A stretch of 64,000 nucleotides of DNA from NCBI RefSeq assembly GCF_001522545.3, contig NC_031770.1, positions 7,281,321 to 7,345,320 on the forward strand, given 5' to 3'. Every line of letters begins with the position of its first letter. The stretch's first letter is position 1. A program made the translations under genes and the position numbers. Positions 24,146 to 38,065 of the stretch are shown in pieces. Below the pieces are notes generated by a model. That model saw nothing but the letters and a program-made list of their open reading frames with translations. It did no database searches and had not been told where the DNA came from. This stretch comes from Parus major (lineage: Eukaryota > Chordata > Aves > Passeriformes > Paridae).

Positions 24146-26455
24146 GTGTCTTTCTCACAGGTACTTCAAATTGCAAGTTGGATGCCTGCATTAGATCCAA
24201 TTCACAGTTTTCCCCTCTCACCAACTCCAGCACATTTATCAATCTCCACTTTTCTAATGGTCATATAGTTATTACTACAAAAAATGAAACAAATATATAT
24301 ATATATGATAGGCTAAACATACATATAAAACATAACAAAAAAACCTGGTATTATATTGAAGAATTACAGTCTCATATAGGTGCTAACAATGTCCTGGGCA
24401 AAAACCAAAATGATTCAGTTTTTCCTTTGTGGTTCTGCAAGACACAGTGAATCCACAGTCATTCAGTGACCTGTCCTTAAATCCAGAGGAGTTTGGGTCT
24501 TTTTGCCCCACAGTGGGTTTTCACTGGCTAGATTGCTTGCAGCACCTGTGGCATAAAAAAATCCTATGAACAATTAGCCTTCTGTAAAACACTTATAAAC
24601 GCAATCATGCAGTAATTTGTTACAATTTTTGCTGGAGAAAAAACCCCACCATGTCTATTAGGAGCACTTCTAGATGCATATTTAAAATTCATAAATATTG
24701 AATTCTGAAATTCTCTCTTCCAGACTCAATTACTCTTACATATGTGAAAAACTGCAAACAATTCTATTTTTACTTTAGGCAAAGAGGGAATTTCCAGCTG
24801 TATACACCTAATTCTATGTGTATAAAAATAGGTCCTTTTCCCCCAAGCCTTGTGCACAGTAAGTGTGCCCTCCCCATGGTCTCTCTGAGGGAATGGTAGA
24901 TTTTAAACCCTGATATCTACAATTCTCTCTAAGGCCCTGATATTTTCTAATAAGGAGAATAAATTATTGATATGGACCTAATGTGTGTGATTGTTTCTGT
25001 AAAGTAGCTCACAAGTACTGAATTAATTTTAAAAAATAAAATTGAGGAAATTGTTATAGTGCTGCAGCATTTGTTCAGAAAGCTTTGGTCACAAAAATGT
25101 CTGACTTAAAGTATTTCCTAGTACAGGGGAAAATGAAGTATTGACTGCATAGCAGTTATAGCTCTTGCTATAATTATTTCTGTAAACTTGTCAAAAGAAG
25201 GAATAAACTTAGTAATCAAGTCAACAAGCTTCAAGATTACCTTTTCCTCTAACACTCCTGGCAATGCCTACTAAATCATAACAAATTAGCAAACTATGTT
25301 ACAGCAAAAGATGAAGTTTAATGGCACAGATAAATTGCTGAATTTTTTAATCAATTCTTTGCAGCCTGGGTCCTTAAATATTTAACAATGGAGGCATAAT
25401 GCAAAGATTATCTCAGAACAAAAAAGGAAATTCTCCAGTGAAGTTAGCAATGTGGAAAGGACTTTTTCCTGTTCAAAACTCTCTCTACAATGCTACAGCA
25501 TTTTCATACTAATTTCAATTGGTGTTTCAGTGCCATTTAAATAAAACTACCAAAACAAAACATAACTGCAAACAAACAGATTTGCTAATATCCTCCTACC
25601 TTTCTAAAGGTATGACATGGAAGACAGGAAAATTCCTGGGAGATAATCAAATTACAGGATCCCCTTTCACACAAATAAGGGCTCCTCTTGGGAACCAAAC
25701 CAAACATGTTTTGATGTTCTTAGAGCTGCTATAGGTCTTTGCAAATTTTGCATGCTTTTTTGTGTCTCCATTGATTATATAATGTCTTTAGTGCAGAATG
25801 TCTTCTCAGAAAAATGTTGACTTTTGTGAACCATTTACCTTCTCTAGGAAAATAAAACTTTTTTTGGTGCAGATCTGGCCTGTTTGAAAACATCAAACAC
25901 CAAAGTAGACATGAGGGGCAGAGGTAAGAAAAGAACACAATGTATTGGCTTTTAAGCTGTGTTCAGTACATTTCAAGATCTTGTCTAGTTTTATGCTGCT
26001 GTAAAGCAGAGGACACTAATGGTGTCCTCCAGCAATTCATGGGATTACATCCATATGAGAAAAAGGAGGAAGAAAACAAAATGCTAAAGCAGCTGCAGGG
26101 AAACAAGATGGGTGTCCAGGTCTGAGGGCAGAGGTATTTGTGAAAAACTGGGAAAAGGAAATTATGAGAGGATATATATTTGCAAGAATGAAAACACAGA
26201 GATTACTACTGGAACCACTGCCGGAATGTCTAAGGAGAAAAGCAGCCTTTGTAGAGAGAAGGGGTTAGAATGCCTCCTGAGAAACTTTACAATCTCTCTG
26301 CAAAGCCAAAATTATTAAATTGTCTATGTGATTAAAAGCTGTTATGCAAATTTGAATACTGGCAAAACAAAACTGTGGGATAAGAATCAATTTCTAGCTT
26401 ACATAATGTCATGACATCAACCTTTGTCAGGAACATTTGGCACTTGCCCGCTCAC
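24146..26455. other. Unique A/T-rich DNA, no gene seen
   Basis: Includes a short (AT)n run at 24292-24307. Frames are short and unconvincing. An octamer ATGCAAAT lies at 26344-26351, which may be chance. Confidence 0.4.
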
Positions 26456-26688
26456 CATTCATTTTCAGCAGATCTGTATTCTTCTTGTGTGTATGTGCCT
26501 CTGTGATTTTGAGAGGGGTGATCCCAGAGAAGTCAGTGTTGACTTCTCTGCAGATGAACTTTGCTCCTGTGGTGCTGGCCATTGAATCTGTTTTTCTCAG
26601 CCACTCTGCTGGGCCTTGCAGCACCCCTGAGACCTCTGCCCAACCTCCATATGAAGACAGTGTCTGCTTGTCCTCATGCATGCACCAG
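26456..26688 (-). other. Candidate exon with weak ankyrin-repeat likeness
   Basis: A minus-strand frame open throughout (part of a 163-codon frame) is bounded by a plausible acceptor (CATTCCTCTCCCAG just upstream of 26688) and a good donor (AATG|GTGAGC at 26456/26455). The 233-bp segment would be phase-symmetric. Its end reads DFSGITPLKITEAHTHKKN, then a leucine-leucine pair and NG, which loosely follows the ankyrin pattern (GxTPLxxAxxxGHxxxxxLLxxxG) but lacks the usual alanine and leucine anchors. Could be a decayed exon, a real exon of a gene spanning the window, or chance. I cannot name a gene. Confidence 0.15.
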
Positions 26689-27759
26689 CTGGGAGAGGAA
26701 TGTTGCATTGAGCTCACTATAGAGTGCTTAAATACAGCTAGGAGGTGTGTGTTTTCTTCTGTGGAGGGGAAATGAAGTTGCCTAACTTCTTCTGCTGCTT
26801 GCAGGAAAGCTACCTGGTATTGGCTATAGTGCCACGGTGAGGGAGCAAACCAGCCAAGAGCTACGTGATGGGGCTGCTGCAGCATCCTAAGAAACCACAG
26901 GTACAATTCCAGGTGCAAGGGATCTCAGACCCACACCCAGAAATTCTGTGGCTGGAGATGAATCTCAGTTTTGCAAGTGCTGTGCCAGATGTGATGGGGC
27001 AATGGAGCGGGACAAGGCTGTTGAGCAGAGACTACGCACTCCATACTTTCTATAATTCATTTCACATCTCATTTCCTGAAGATGAGACCATAAAGTACAA
27101 GTGATTTTTCTCACAGGAGCTCACTGATTATTCCCTATTAATTGCATTTGTGTTGTTTCAGTATTTTTAAGCCCCAAGAAGCAGGATTTTGTTATGTGAC
27201 ACTCTCCTACTGATAGTACCCTAATCCTTATAATATTATCCCAGCTGCAAGGAGTTTACAGTGGGATTGAAATCCCATGTCCCAGATGCTTCAACACCTT
27301 GGAGCAGGATGAATTTTGCTATCAAGTGTGCTTTTTCTGAAGCATGAACCAATGCTTTGATCAGCAAATTCCCAAAAGGAATGTAAAGAGAATACAAAGT
27401 TCAGCATGTGGCAGGAGAGCCAGAGAGAAAACTGTGCAGTGCTTGCAGAAATCTCTGTGGCTGATGAGCTGTGGTGAAGAGTACAAAGAATAAAATATCA
27501 TACTTTCTCCTTTCTTCTGCAGGCATCAATGTGGCCCTGCTGATCTAGGTAAGTGGACAACACAAGCAGCAATTTCTACACAGCTTTCTGGTGAGATGTC
27601 TCAAAGCATCCTTCTCTACCAGATAAATGAATTTTTTTAACTGAAGGCTCCCGTTTTCACTCCTCGTGCTTCACAGTTGCCACAATAAAATCTTGGTGTT
27701 AGTCTTATGCCACCCTGGCTAAGGCTTGTGCCAGCACAGTGACATTTTGAGAACACTCC
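26689..27759. other. Unique DNA, nothing supported
   Basis: No repeat or exon supported beyond overlapping short frames. Confidence 0.4.
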
Positions 27760-27786
27760 TGGTTCAAGACTTCAAGTCTTGAACCA
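27760..27786. repeat. 27-bp near-perfect palindrome
   Basis: Arms TGGTTCAAGACTT and AAGTCTTGAACCA are exact reverse complements (13 bp each) around a single central C. It can form a tight cruciform or hairpin. Not associated with any repeat I recognise. Confidence 0.9.
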
Positions 27787-30700
27787 TTGTTCTGGGTTTG
27801 GTTTATCAGTGAATTTTCTCCTACCTGCTATCTGGAAGAAGGGCAATGCACTGCCTGGCAGACAATGGGGGCAATCAGAAGACAAAAGATGTAGCTGGGT
27901 GTCATAATATTCCATTGAAATAGCCCTGGCTGGGGGGTGGGTTGGAGGTGATACCATGAGAAAAAAGGTTCGGGGGCTAAGTCCACCACTAAGGCTTTCC
28001 ACACATTTTTAATTACCTCCATTTCCCCTATGCTCTGTCCTTCATTTAACCTGTATACACTCTTTTAAAGTTAGTATCAGAGAACAGATTTAAAGTTGAT
28101 ATTTAAGCAGAAAAAAAAAGCTTTTTTGAAAAAAAACAAACTTTTTTAAGAAAAAAATTTAACCCTTTATTCTTCCCCATCTATTTGTCAATTGCCTACT
28201 GAAAGTGAGTATTTTCAGTGTTCCTGAATATATCACCCTGGAGGGAAAAACCAGACAAATATATCTACTTCATATGATTTATTTTAACATCATGTCTTTT
28301 ATGTTTATAGCTTTACCAACTACAGTGCTCAACACAGAGGAGCAACATTACACCTATGGTCTGCCCCAGGGCAGCCTGGAGAGATCTCAGCACAGAGAAA
28401 CCTCAACAGCCAGATTTGTCCAGAGTAGCTAAGACCCCCAAAGAAAACCTGCAAACCAGGTAAATTTTATTGGATCATTTCTTTTCTCTTTGCCTGCTTT
28501 CTCTGGACACTGTCATAAATGCCTTGGGCACTGTGTAAGGGTGGACTTTTGTAAGAGCTCAGGGCAGAGCTCAGCACATGGATGTTCCTTCTTCCTTGTA
28601 GATCTGAAACCTTCCTTCTACATCCTTCTCCCACTGCCAATAGTTTTTTCTTTTACTTAAACAAATTCTTAGCTATGCATTCTAATGAAGAACAGCAATT
28701 CATGAGCAAGAGGTGTCTGGGACTGTGTTAATGGAGTGGCATTACTCGCTGTATCTAGTGCCAAAATAGCATTTATTAACCATCTCTGCTGAGGCCTCAA
28801 GAGCTCAAAGGTGGATTCTGCAGCTGGCACACCAAAAGGAGAAACAAAAAAAAAATCCCACCATTAATTAAACATTTACAAAATATGTGTTTAATTTTAA
28901 CTTCCCCTGATGCACAAGATAATGGAGGAGGATTATGGGGATTGTCGGGTTTGGGTTTCTTCATTTGGATTTGTTCAGATTTAAAGACTTTTATTATGAG
29001 ACTCATGATCAATAAGAAATTCTTTAGTGATTCTTATTTATTTTAAGGAAACCCTACAAGCATAATGAAAAGTTTTATTCTTATTTCAGAGATGTAATTT
29101 AAAAAATCACAGCTTCTAAGAAGGTCAATGTGGCTTGATGACAACATTGATTTTTGGAATATTGCTGATAAACATACTGAAGGGTTTTTTTAAGATAACT
29201 TCCATCTATTTAAGACCTCTGTCAGACATAATTTGATTGGTAAATACCTACTCTAAATTAAACTTACACATTAATTACAGTGCCTCATTGCTATTTACTG
29301 GAAAATTATTCAAAAGGGTTAAGCAAGTAATAACTTTTTTTTTTTTTACTTCACTTTTGGGACTGGACTTTTGTTTGCAATTGTTACAGGTCACAGGGGA
29401 TCCCTGAGGTGCAAACTTGGTCCTACTGAACTTCAGGTGTTTTGAATACTGATTTGCAAGGGGTGATAGTTTTCACGCTGATTTTTGAATCAAATTCCTT
29501 TGACAAACTGAGTTTTTCTTGCCTTACAGTTTGCTGTCTGTCCCTCATAGCTAGCCTTACTGTAACTCATGCTTAGCAAGCACTTTGGAAACTTTAATAG
29601 GAAGGGTAGGGGATCTTTTATTACTCATTATTGTATTGCCCAGAGAGAACACCAAGCTTGGAGCAGGGATCACTGCCACAGAATAGGCATCTGATAAATC
29701 TGTCTCACTGATTTTTGTTTTCCTTCATGGGGAAAAGATTGGGAGTAGCCTTCTGCTGATGTTGGAGTGAGAATGAGCTTGCAGCCAGTGGGGAGGGCTC
29801 ACTCAAAAGGACAGATCAGCTATCACTCAAACACCTTTAGTTTCTCCCTTCTCTGGTCTATGTGTGGGGACAGATGGTCTGACTTGCCTTAGCCCCACTT
29901 TACCAGCAGAACCAGCCATTTTCCATGAGTACAATTTGGATTAGAGACTCCCCACAAAGTGCTAGGCAGGAATTTAGCAATTTAGCTCATAAAGGGGAAA
30001 AAAATTGCCACACTTTATTCAGTGCTCTTTTCCAGTCATAAAAGGTAAACATTCCTAACCACCTTCAAAACTAAATCTCAAGCAGAGGAATGCACACAGG
30101 GGTACCAGGTCCTGCTGCTCATCTCACCAAAAATGGTCATTCCTCTCTCATATACCAAACTGGAATATTATGAATTAACTTTTCATTGGCCTCAGGACTC
30201 GTGATGTAAATTGGTCTGTGCCTGTGAGAAGTAGCACTGGATCAGACAAATGCTTTCCATGTCACCCTGAGATATCTGCAACATCCTTCATAGCTGCATA
30301 TGCTCAAAGTCCCATTTTCCCCCCAAAGTACTTGGAATTCCCAGCTTTATAGTCTGCATTACTCCAGTGAACAGGTATTGGATAAGAGAGGACTTTTGGA
30401 GCAAAGCCAAACACTGAGTGAACTTATGGGGCAAAATCAGAATTAACTACATGGGCCTCCCTTTCCCAGGATATCTGAGGAGAAAAGAGGATCAGCAGAG
30501 GAGGGAAAGAAGTATTTCCCTAGAGCAAAATTAGTCCTAGGTCTATCAAGCAATTATACTAATCTTTTAGTCTGACTGTTCATCTTTTCATTCACATTGA
30601 GAAAAGAGATTTTTGTCAGGCTTTGCAACAATATTTTTGGTAAATATGTTTGCGGAAAACTTAATTTTCTAAAAGGCAGTTAATTCCCTAATTAAGCATT

Positions 30701-33700
30701 TTCTTCCTTTCTCATCATTAACAGTGAAAACATATCAAGAAAAATTCCCAAAGATGCCTGGCAACAGCAGCTTTTCCTTCTAAATCCCCTGGACAAGTTC
30801 AGTTAACTGCAATAAGAATATGAGGGATAACATCTGAGGCCCCTCTGGCCTTGCAGCCAGGGACCAGAGATGTCTGTTCTTTTTGTAAAGTTTTCCATCT
30901 GTTCCCTCTGATCACAGAGAGAATAGAGAGAAGCACATAGTGGAAGTGAACCATAACTTATACTCTGCATGAGACTCCATTTCCAAATTAAGGGAAGAAC
31001 AGGGAAAAAATAGGAGTGCTTATTAACAGTAGAGTTTGCAGTGGCAAGCAGATGCCTGGCAGGGCAGATGGACATGGGCAGCCCATGAGCTTCCTATGAG
31101 CTTGATGATTTCGTGCTGGAAAAGGGAAAAGCTTTGGTGGTTTGCATTTTCTTTTGTCTCACTTTTGGTTTATAGCAGGTAGCAGTTGCTCTTGCCTCAT
31201 GTAACAGATTAAGGGAAGCAATGGGACTGAATCTATGCTTAAATACCAGCATTTTGACAAGTCACAGGCTACCTAAGAAAGCTCTCCTTTGTTTAATTTA
31301 GCTGCATAAATAATTTGAATGAGATATTTCATGCAATGAGAAAAAAGTCTTTGAGACTTTGGGAAACATCATGACAATTATTCACCATCTCTGGGAGCAT
31401 GATACTTGTGTGAAAGGGCTCCTGGCCAGTCCCTCCTGGCTGGCCATTCCCAGCTCATTTCTCAACAAAGGCAAAGGGAAGCTGCTGTGGAGTCACAAAC
31501 AGGATTAGGGTTTTCTCCTGTGATGCTCAGCCCCATGGAAGTTCTTTCTGCACCTCCCAATGCTCAGCTGGTCCCTAACCAGCCCTGGGCACTGATAATA
31601 TACCCAAATGCCCCAGCCCCACTCTGCATCAGGACAATGTGTTTGCTGTGGCCATGAAACTGGGTGCTGTGCATGTCCTGGACACCTGTCATCTCCCTTC
31701 AAATCCTTCCCAGCAACAATCTCATATATTCAATCCTTCTCTTTCACATCTCAAGACATATTTTTATTTAGCACTAAGAACAAACTCTGCTCCCAGCTAC
31801 CCTTCCCTGTGCAGAAGCCAAAGTTCAGCTAGAGAACCATAAGACACAGCTGTACAACAAAGGAAACACCACAAAGACATATAGGCAACATGACAGTCGG
31901 TGAATATTCTCTAATTATGCTGAAAAAAGAGACATAGAAAGGCCCACACCAGCTGACACTTGGCTGCATCACCATGGTGCTAATTGGCTGCAATTAATGA
32001 GATGGCAGAATTGATGCTAGAAAGAACCCAGGCCAGGAAGAAATATCACTGATTAGCTAAAAATTAAGGTAAACCAGGAAGATCTCCCCACACTCCTTAC
32101 ACTCTACAGCCAGCCTTGGAAAAGCTTGCCAGAGAGAGGCGGGAAAATGTGAAAGAGAAGTCACAAAATTCACAGTTCTTCAAAACTGACCAGAAAAGTC
32201 ACAGGCTGTCCACCAGCTCCATGCACACCATAAAACCCTGTGGCAGGTGGCAAGCACTGGTCTGAAAATGAATAGTACATTCAGGCTGTTGATGTTGTAA
32301 GAGACAATTCATATGGATTTATTTGCTGCTGATGTCTGTAAGGTGATGCAGAGAGAGAGGATAAGACAACACATTTGAAGAACCAAGACCTGGAGTCACA
32401 GGGAATCTACGCTGAGATCAAGAACAATCCATGAGGGAGCAGATTCACACAGCCAGTGCAGCTTTCCAACTTCAGCAAAATCTTTGCCCTGCAATAGGCA
32501 AACACTTGGCCAGGAGTGAGGATTCAAATATGAATGAGTAACCTTAGCCCAGCTCTCATCATATTCCTTTGCTGACTCAAAAAAACCCCTCACAAACCAG
32601 GAAGCAACATAACATAAATGGGATTGAACTGCCACACAAATTATTTCCAAGTCTGATCCAAGGCTCTGGAGTAATTTGTCATCTTCTCACTCCAAAGATC
32701 TGTTCAGACATCTATAACATATCCTGTCCATTTTTTGTCCACATAGAAAGCCATAAAAAAGCCAAGAAAAATCCATTAATTTTAAACAACAGTAGGGCAA
32801 TAATGCTCACTCTCTTCACAGCTCTTATGGGGACTAGTAGTAGTTTCAGTGCTTTAAAAGATGTAAGTCTGTGTTAACCACAAAATAGTATCATGAAAAA
32901 TGCCTGGCTCTCAGGAACAATTTGCATTTCTGTAAATTTCACCTCTTTCAGCTCAAAAGATAAGGTCCCAGCTTCTTAGTATGTCAGATTCCTATGGGAG
33001 TTATATATATGGATATGTATGTACAAAAGAACAAAAGAAACTAAAAGCCTAACTAACTAGTCAAAGCTCTATTTTATTAAAAATCTATGATTTTTTTATG
33101 ATTTTCTTCTCAATTTGTCCTAAGGGGCAAATGGATCATTACTAACCACCCATTTATTGAGTGAGCCCTGAGTTTATCTTGTTGCCTCCCCATGGCTCAC
33201 AAATGTAGGTGTGTCCATCCTGGGAGCAGGATGGCATCCAGATGGGAGCAACACTAAGCAACAATATAATCTCTTGCCTCTTTTTCCTCCCTCTCAGCGT
33301 TGGCTTGGCCACACACCCACGCAGTTCTGTGCTCTGATGGCTTGGGAAGATGTAGAAGAGCAGTTTGGGGTGCAATGTGAGCACAGACAGGGCAACAACT
33401 CTCATTGCTGAGTCACTTCAGCCCATGTGGCTGCTGCCATGCACAAAGAGGCTGTGCAAAGGGGATTTTTACCATGTGTCCTGGCTGCTGGCTACCCTCA
33501 GAGAGATAAAACTAAGGGTCACTGTGATAAACTGGCTCCAGCAGGGTGCCCTGCAAAGCTGTGGCACTGGGAGAGCACAGGGTTGCTGGGGTGGATCTGG
33601 AGCATGGCACTACTGAGTCACTTGACACAATGCCTGTGATGCAGGAGCTTTGGTCACCATGGAAATAATGGATCAGCATTTTTCTTCCACATACTTGGAC

Positions 33701-34335
33701 TGGGAGCAAAACAAATTCCAATGATAGCGTTCAAGTTTTTATAAGAGAGTCAAAATCCATTCCTTACTCTTTTGGTTTTTTACTTTTTCTGGTTTGACTT
33801 ACTTTCACCAGTACGTACAGGCTCATTAAATTAAATAGCTGTACCTATTTCATTAAAAGAATTAGTATAAAGATTTAAGCAATCTTTAGAAGACTTTCTG
33901 CCATAAACCTAATTTGCCTTCTGTGTCACTCATGGGAAATCAAGGACTGAAATAATTAAGGAAGAAGAAGTTTCTATATGAAAAAAAAAGGCTTAAGAGA
34001 CCAGACTTTCTGTGTCAAGATGCACTTAGGCAAATACATTCTTTTCTTCACTCATGCTAATCCACATGCTTGGTGATAATAACCTTCATGTTATACTGCT
34101 TTGACCCATCACCACTGCTCAGGATTTGCAGCATGATAGGATCCTAGTCCTTACTTTTCCACATAAAATAAAATTAAAAAGCAATTTATACAACTCTTGT
34201 AGGAAAATGACAGTGCTCAAAGGAAATGTGGTCAAAATATAATTTGATTTAAGTATGATAAGTTTCACACATCTCTCACTCATCAGTCAATGAACTTTCT
34301 ATTTCATCCATTAGATGGGTGAGATTATTTTAAGC
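27787..34335. other. Unique A/T-rich DNA, no gene seen
   Basis: Nearly 6.5 kb with frames no longer than 102 codons, a self-complementary AAAAAAGCTTTTTT (28114-28127) and a T13 run (29335-29347). No repeat family, exon or RNA gene I can support. Confidence 0.4.
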
Positions 34336-34353
34336 TTTTTTTTTTTTTTTTTT
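34336..34353. repeat. T18 homopolymer
   Basis: Uninterrupted run of eighteen T following TAAGC. A minus-strand reading would be a poly(A) tract, but no retroposed body is recognisable on its side. Confidence 0.9.
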
Positions 34354-34983
34354 AAACTCTTATGGAGCCAGTTAAGAGATAGTCAAAGATATTAAAAGAT
34401 GCTTAAAACAACATAATACCTAAGAAAACTGTGAGGCACTACTAGCCTGTGGCACAAACAGAGGGAATCTGTACCAGAGAATAATGAAGATTTCTGAAGA
34501 GCTGGGAGGTGCTTTTGATGGAAGGTAGCTGGATGTGGGCTCCTTCACCATTCCCAAATCAGCTCTCTGTTTGCTGACTCAACTTGACACCACTTCATCC
34601 TTCCACAGCTTTCATCAGCCTGGTGCAGCCCTGTCTCATGTAACTGTGGATCTGGGAGCAGATGTGCACAGCTGGCTCGAGGTCAGAGCTGGATAAGAAA
34701 GTACCTGAAGGCCAGGAGAAGCTGTGACTCTACAGCTCATATATGACATATTGCTGTCAGCTGCAGGCTTTTATTCACTAAAACACTTCTGGTTGTCACA
34801 TGGACAGTGACTAACTCAGTGAACAGGAAAAAGGACACAAAATACAGGGCAAACCAACAGCAGACACCATTATTATCTCCTTCCTCAGTTTCAAAGAGCT
34901 AGAGTAAAAATAAAATAGATTTTGTTTTTATTTAGGTCACCATCCACAATTACTGCTTCTTTCTGCTGGCCCCTCCGACAAAA
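34354..34983. other. Unique DNA, nothing supported
   Basis: No feature that I can support. Confidence 0.4.
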
Positions 34984-35083
34984 ATGGGCAACCTGATCTG
35001 GTGAAATATGTGCCTCATCATGGCACAGAAGCTGGCAGTAGATGAACTTTAAGATCCCTTCCAACTCAAACCATTCTGTGATG
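34984..35083 (+). mobile_element. CR1 LINE 3' terminal fragment
   Basis: GGGCAACCTGATCTGGTG, TGGCACAGAAGCTGG, then TTTAAGATCCCTTCCAACTC and AACCATTCTGTGATG are the last ordered landmarks of CR1, ending in the ATTCTRTG terminus. Only about 100 bp remains, severely 5'-truncated. Confidence 0.85.
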
Positions 35084-36913
35084 ACATGAGTGCTGCCTTC
35101 CCTCAATGTGAGTTGCTACTCTCTGGCTGGTCCCTGCCATGGGACATGAGAAAACTTTACTTTTTTGGGTTTGGAAATCAAAACACAGCAAAGAAATGCA
35201 ATGTAAATACTGATAGCAAGAAAAATCCATGCCTCCTCTTCCATTATCTTACTGTACCAAATTGCACAGCAGTTTGGTTAAGTAATTTACTTGCACACAA
35301 AATAAGAAAGAAAATGTTTCTAATACTAAAAGGCTCTAGGTGTTTTCCTGTTCACTCCCCTGGCTGGTGTTCACCCCCTGGCTTGGCTACCCCCACGCTC
35401 TGAGTAAGCATTACATTCTCATAAACACAATTTTCTCCTATTTATATTCTTAGGTACAACCTAAAATTCTAAAAAGCCAATTTGCCAATTGTCCAGAGGG
35501 ACAACAAGCCTAGAGGATTGCAGTATTCCTCAAAGACTCAGGTAATTTCTCAAAAGACTAAGCAAATCTAGATTTTCATCTGCAGCCTCCAGTTAAATCA
35601 CCCTCAAAGTGTAAGCTTGGGAAAGCAGCATTTAGTCTTCCTTGTTTATCCTCAGCAGGTTCAGCTATGTGGTGGAGCAAAGCCTCCTTTTAGAAGTCCT
35701 AAAACAAGAACTTGGTATCAAAGCCTCCCTATTCCTGCAAGAGGGATTATGACCATATGGCTTTGGAGTTGAATCAACTTCTTGAAAGATTCACATTCCA
35801 AGATCAAGGTGAATCTTCATCTTCCAGGCCTACTTGTACTCAAAGTTGCAATCTCTCTGAGATATAACATGGACAAAATTTAGATCAAACTGACACAAAT
35901 GAAAGTTATCTGCAAATTTTTAAGAATTTTAAAAGAAAACCTCAAAGGCTAATGAGGTCTCTCCTCCAGAGCTCTCTGACTTCTTATTTTTATCAGTCCC
36001 CATGATTCCTCACTCTGCATGTAAATAATCTTCTTGTGAAAGAGCGGTTAACATTCTTGACACTAATTCCAAAGTATTATTTTTGAGTGAAATGTACTTC
36101 CTGCAATAACAAGATGGCCTAATAAATTGAAAATATCTTTTAAGAACAGCATAAAGATACAACAGGACTGAAGACAATACAAGGGGCTGTGATGTTTTCC
36201 AGTTCTGTCAGTGTGAATGCACTGAAGTGATTTACAGACCTGCCATACAGAGCAAAAACATGGTTACATACCCAGAGGTGAGAAAGATTGATATCTCAGC
36301 TGTGAAGACTTGGCTCTTGTCTGCAGGTCGAGGAAGGGATTCAGAGTGCCTCTGTAAGTCTGAGTCAGGCTTCTGACAAAGTCATTAAGTGCTAAACATC
36401 GCTGTTCTCTTAACACCTCCCAGATCTGAGGGTTGTGTGATGAGGAAAATGCCGACCACAGCATTCAGCTTTGACCAGGATAGCAAGGCCTTTTACTACC
36501 CAGGTAGTGAATAATCCATTTGGCTGATTTGACCAGCACAGAAACAACCCTCCTCCTGTTCTTTCCTCAGTATCATTTGCATAGGCTTTCCAAGCCTTAG
36601 GATTGCTTATTTTCCATGTCTTCCTAATTTTGCCTTCAGGTGAAAGGCTTGCCTGTGCTGTCAATCGTGCTTTCATTCTTATGGACCTGGTGAGGGAAAC
36701 CTGCTTCATTTTATTAGGCTGTCATAAATCTTCCAAAGTCTGAGGATTTTATCAACTTCTGTGCTTCATCCTGTCAGTGATCTCATCCTTTTGTCTTGTC
36801 CCATTCACTCCCTGAGAGAACTTCAGCCTTCAGAAGTCCCCTGATCCCACCTTTCCCTCAGCTCCGCCGCTCTCGGTTTAGTCTGATTTGGTGAGTGATG
36901 CTGATCACCTCAG
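35084..36913. other. Unique DNA, no gene seen
   Basis: Chance frames up to 105 codons. No repeat family recognised. Confidence 0.4.
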
Positions 36914-37069
36914 ATGCAGGCACAAGTAGCACCTGAATCTCAGCAGATGGAGGGATTGCTATCATTTATCCAGGAGGAGGTTCAGGAAGCAGCAGAAAGG
37001 GGTTCCTTGGAGCCCTTTACTGAGCTGATTTTGCAGATCAAATCTGCTTTAATTATGCCTCTGCATGAA
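36914..37069 (+). other. Candidate 52-codon exon, family unknown
   Basis: Preceded by ACCTCAG and followed by GAA|GTAAAT, so acceptor-like and donor-like sites delimit exactly 52 codons in phase 0. The peptide is amphipathic and helix-like, with an acidic stretch (FIQEEVQEAAERG) and hydrophobic spacing. The open frame runs on to 37408, past the donor. No family is recognised, the polypyrimidine tract is poor, and chance remains the default. Confidence 0.12.
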
Positions 37070-38065
37070 GTAAATATCACCTCTTCCCCAAGCACACTCT
37101 TTACCAGGTGGATGTGGGGAGCATTCACAGCTGATTACAGTAGGACTTATGTTGGGCTACCAAGGGAAACATCCCATGCTCATCCAAAGCCTTTTACTTT
37201 TCACAAGTTCTGCAATGAGTTGATTTTAAGCACAGTCATGAAACCTGACAAGCACACTTTATACTTCTCAAGCACATCCTCAGAGCATCACCACATAAAT
37301 CCTCTGGCATCTCTCCAGAGCATATTCCCCTTAACCCTTCCACAGCACCTCTATCCGGGACATTTGAAGGACAGGTGGAGGCAACCGAGTTTGCTCAAAC
37401 AGACATAAAATATCTGTAGGAGAGTAGGTTATCAACTGCAAATCAAAGGCTTTATCAGCACAGTTGTGGATCACAGCATAAAATGGGAAGAACTAGAAAA
37501 CCTTGAGGAACTGGGAAAAGTTGAAGCAGAAAGAAGCTCTGTATTGCAAGGAGATGGTCAGGCACTTGAGGTTTAACAAAACATTTGCCCTGTTTTGGGA
37601 TGCAAAAGATGAGTGTGTATTGAGGGGTGGTAATGTAAAGCAAAAAATGACAAGATTTTGACAAGGGAGCTGGGCTGAACCACCATCAGCTCACAGAAAA
37701 TTTCCTCCTAAATGGTGGTATGAACAAATATTTACAGTGGAGCCAGAGATGCCAATATCGGTGCACAGCCATAATTTACTTTTACACAGCAGTGAGCTTC
37801 CTGGAGTGTGCTGCTTATTGCTGCTGTGATTTTGTTTGTCATATAAATTGTATTTTGGTGAAAAAATAGGCCTATTATTTCTGAGCAAGGGGGGGAAGGA
37901 GGACTATGGGATGAGATGCTGAGTGAATCTAGCCACAGGATTTGCTTGGAGATTGTGTTTGATCATTTCCAAGCCTTCCTGGGCTGAGTAATTCATGATG
38001 ACCACCACAACCTCTCCCAGTAGGTGCTTATTTATACACAGAAATCATAAAATGATCACAGATAT
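37070..38065. other. Unique DNA, nothing supported
   Basis: No feature that I can support. Confidence 0.4.
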
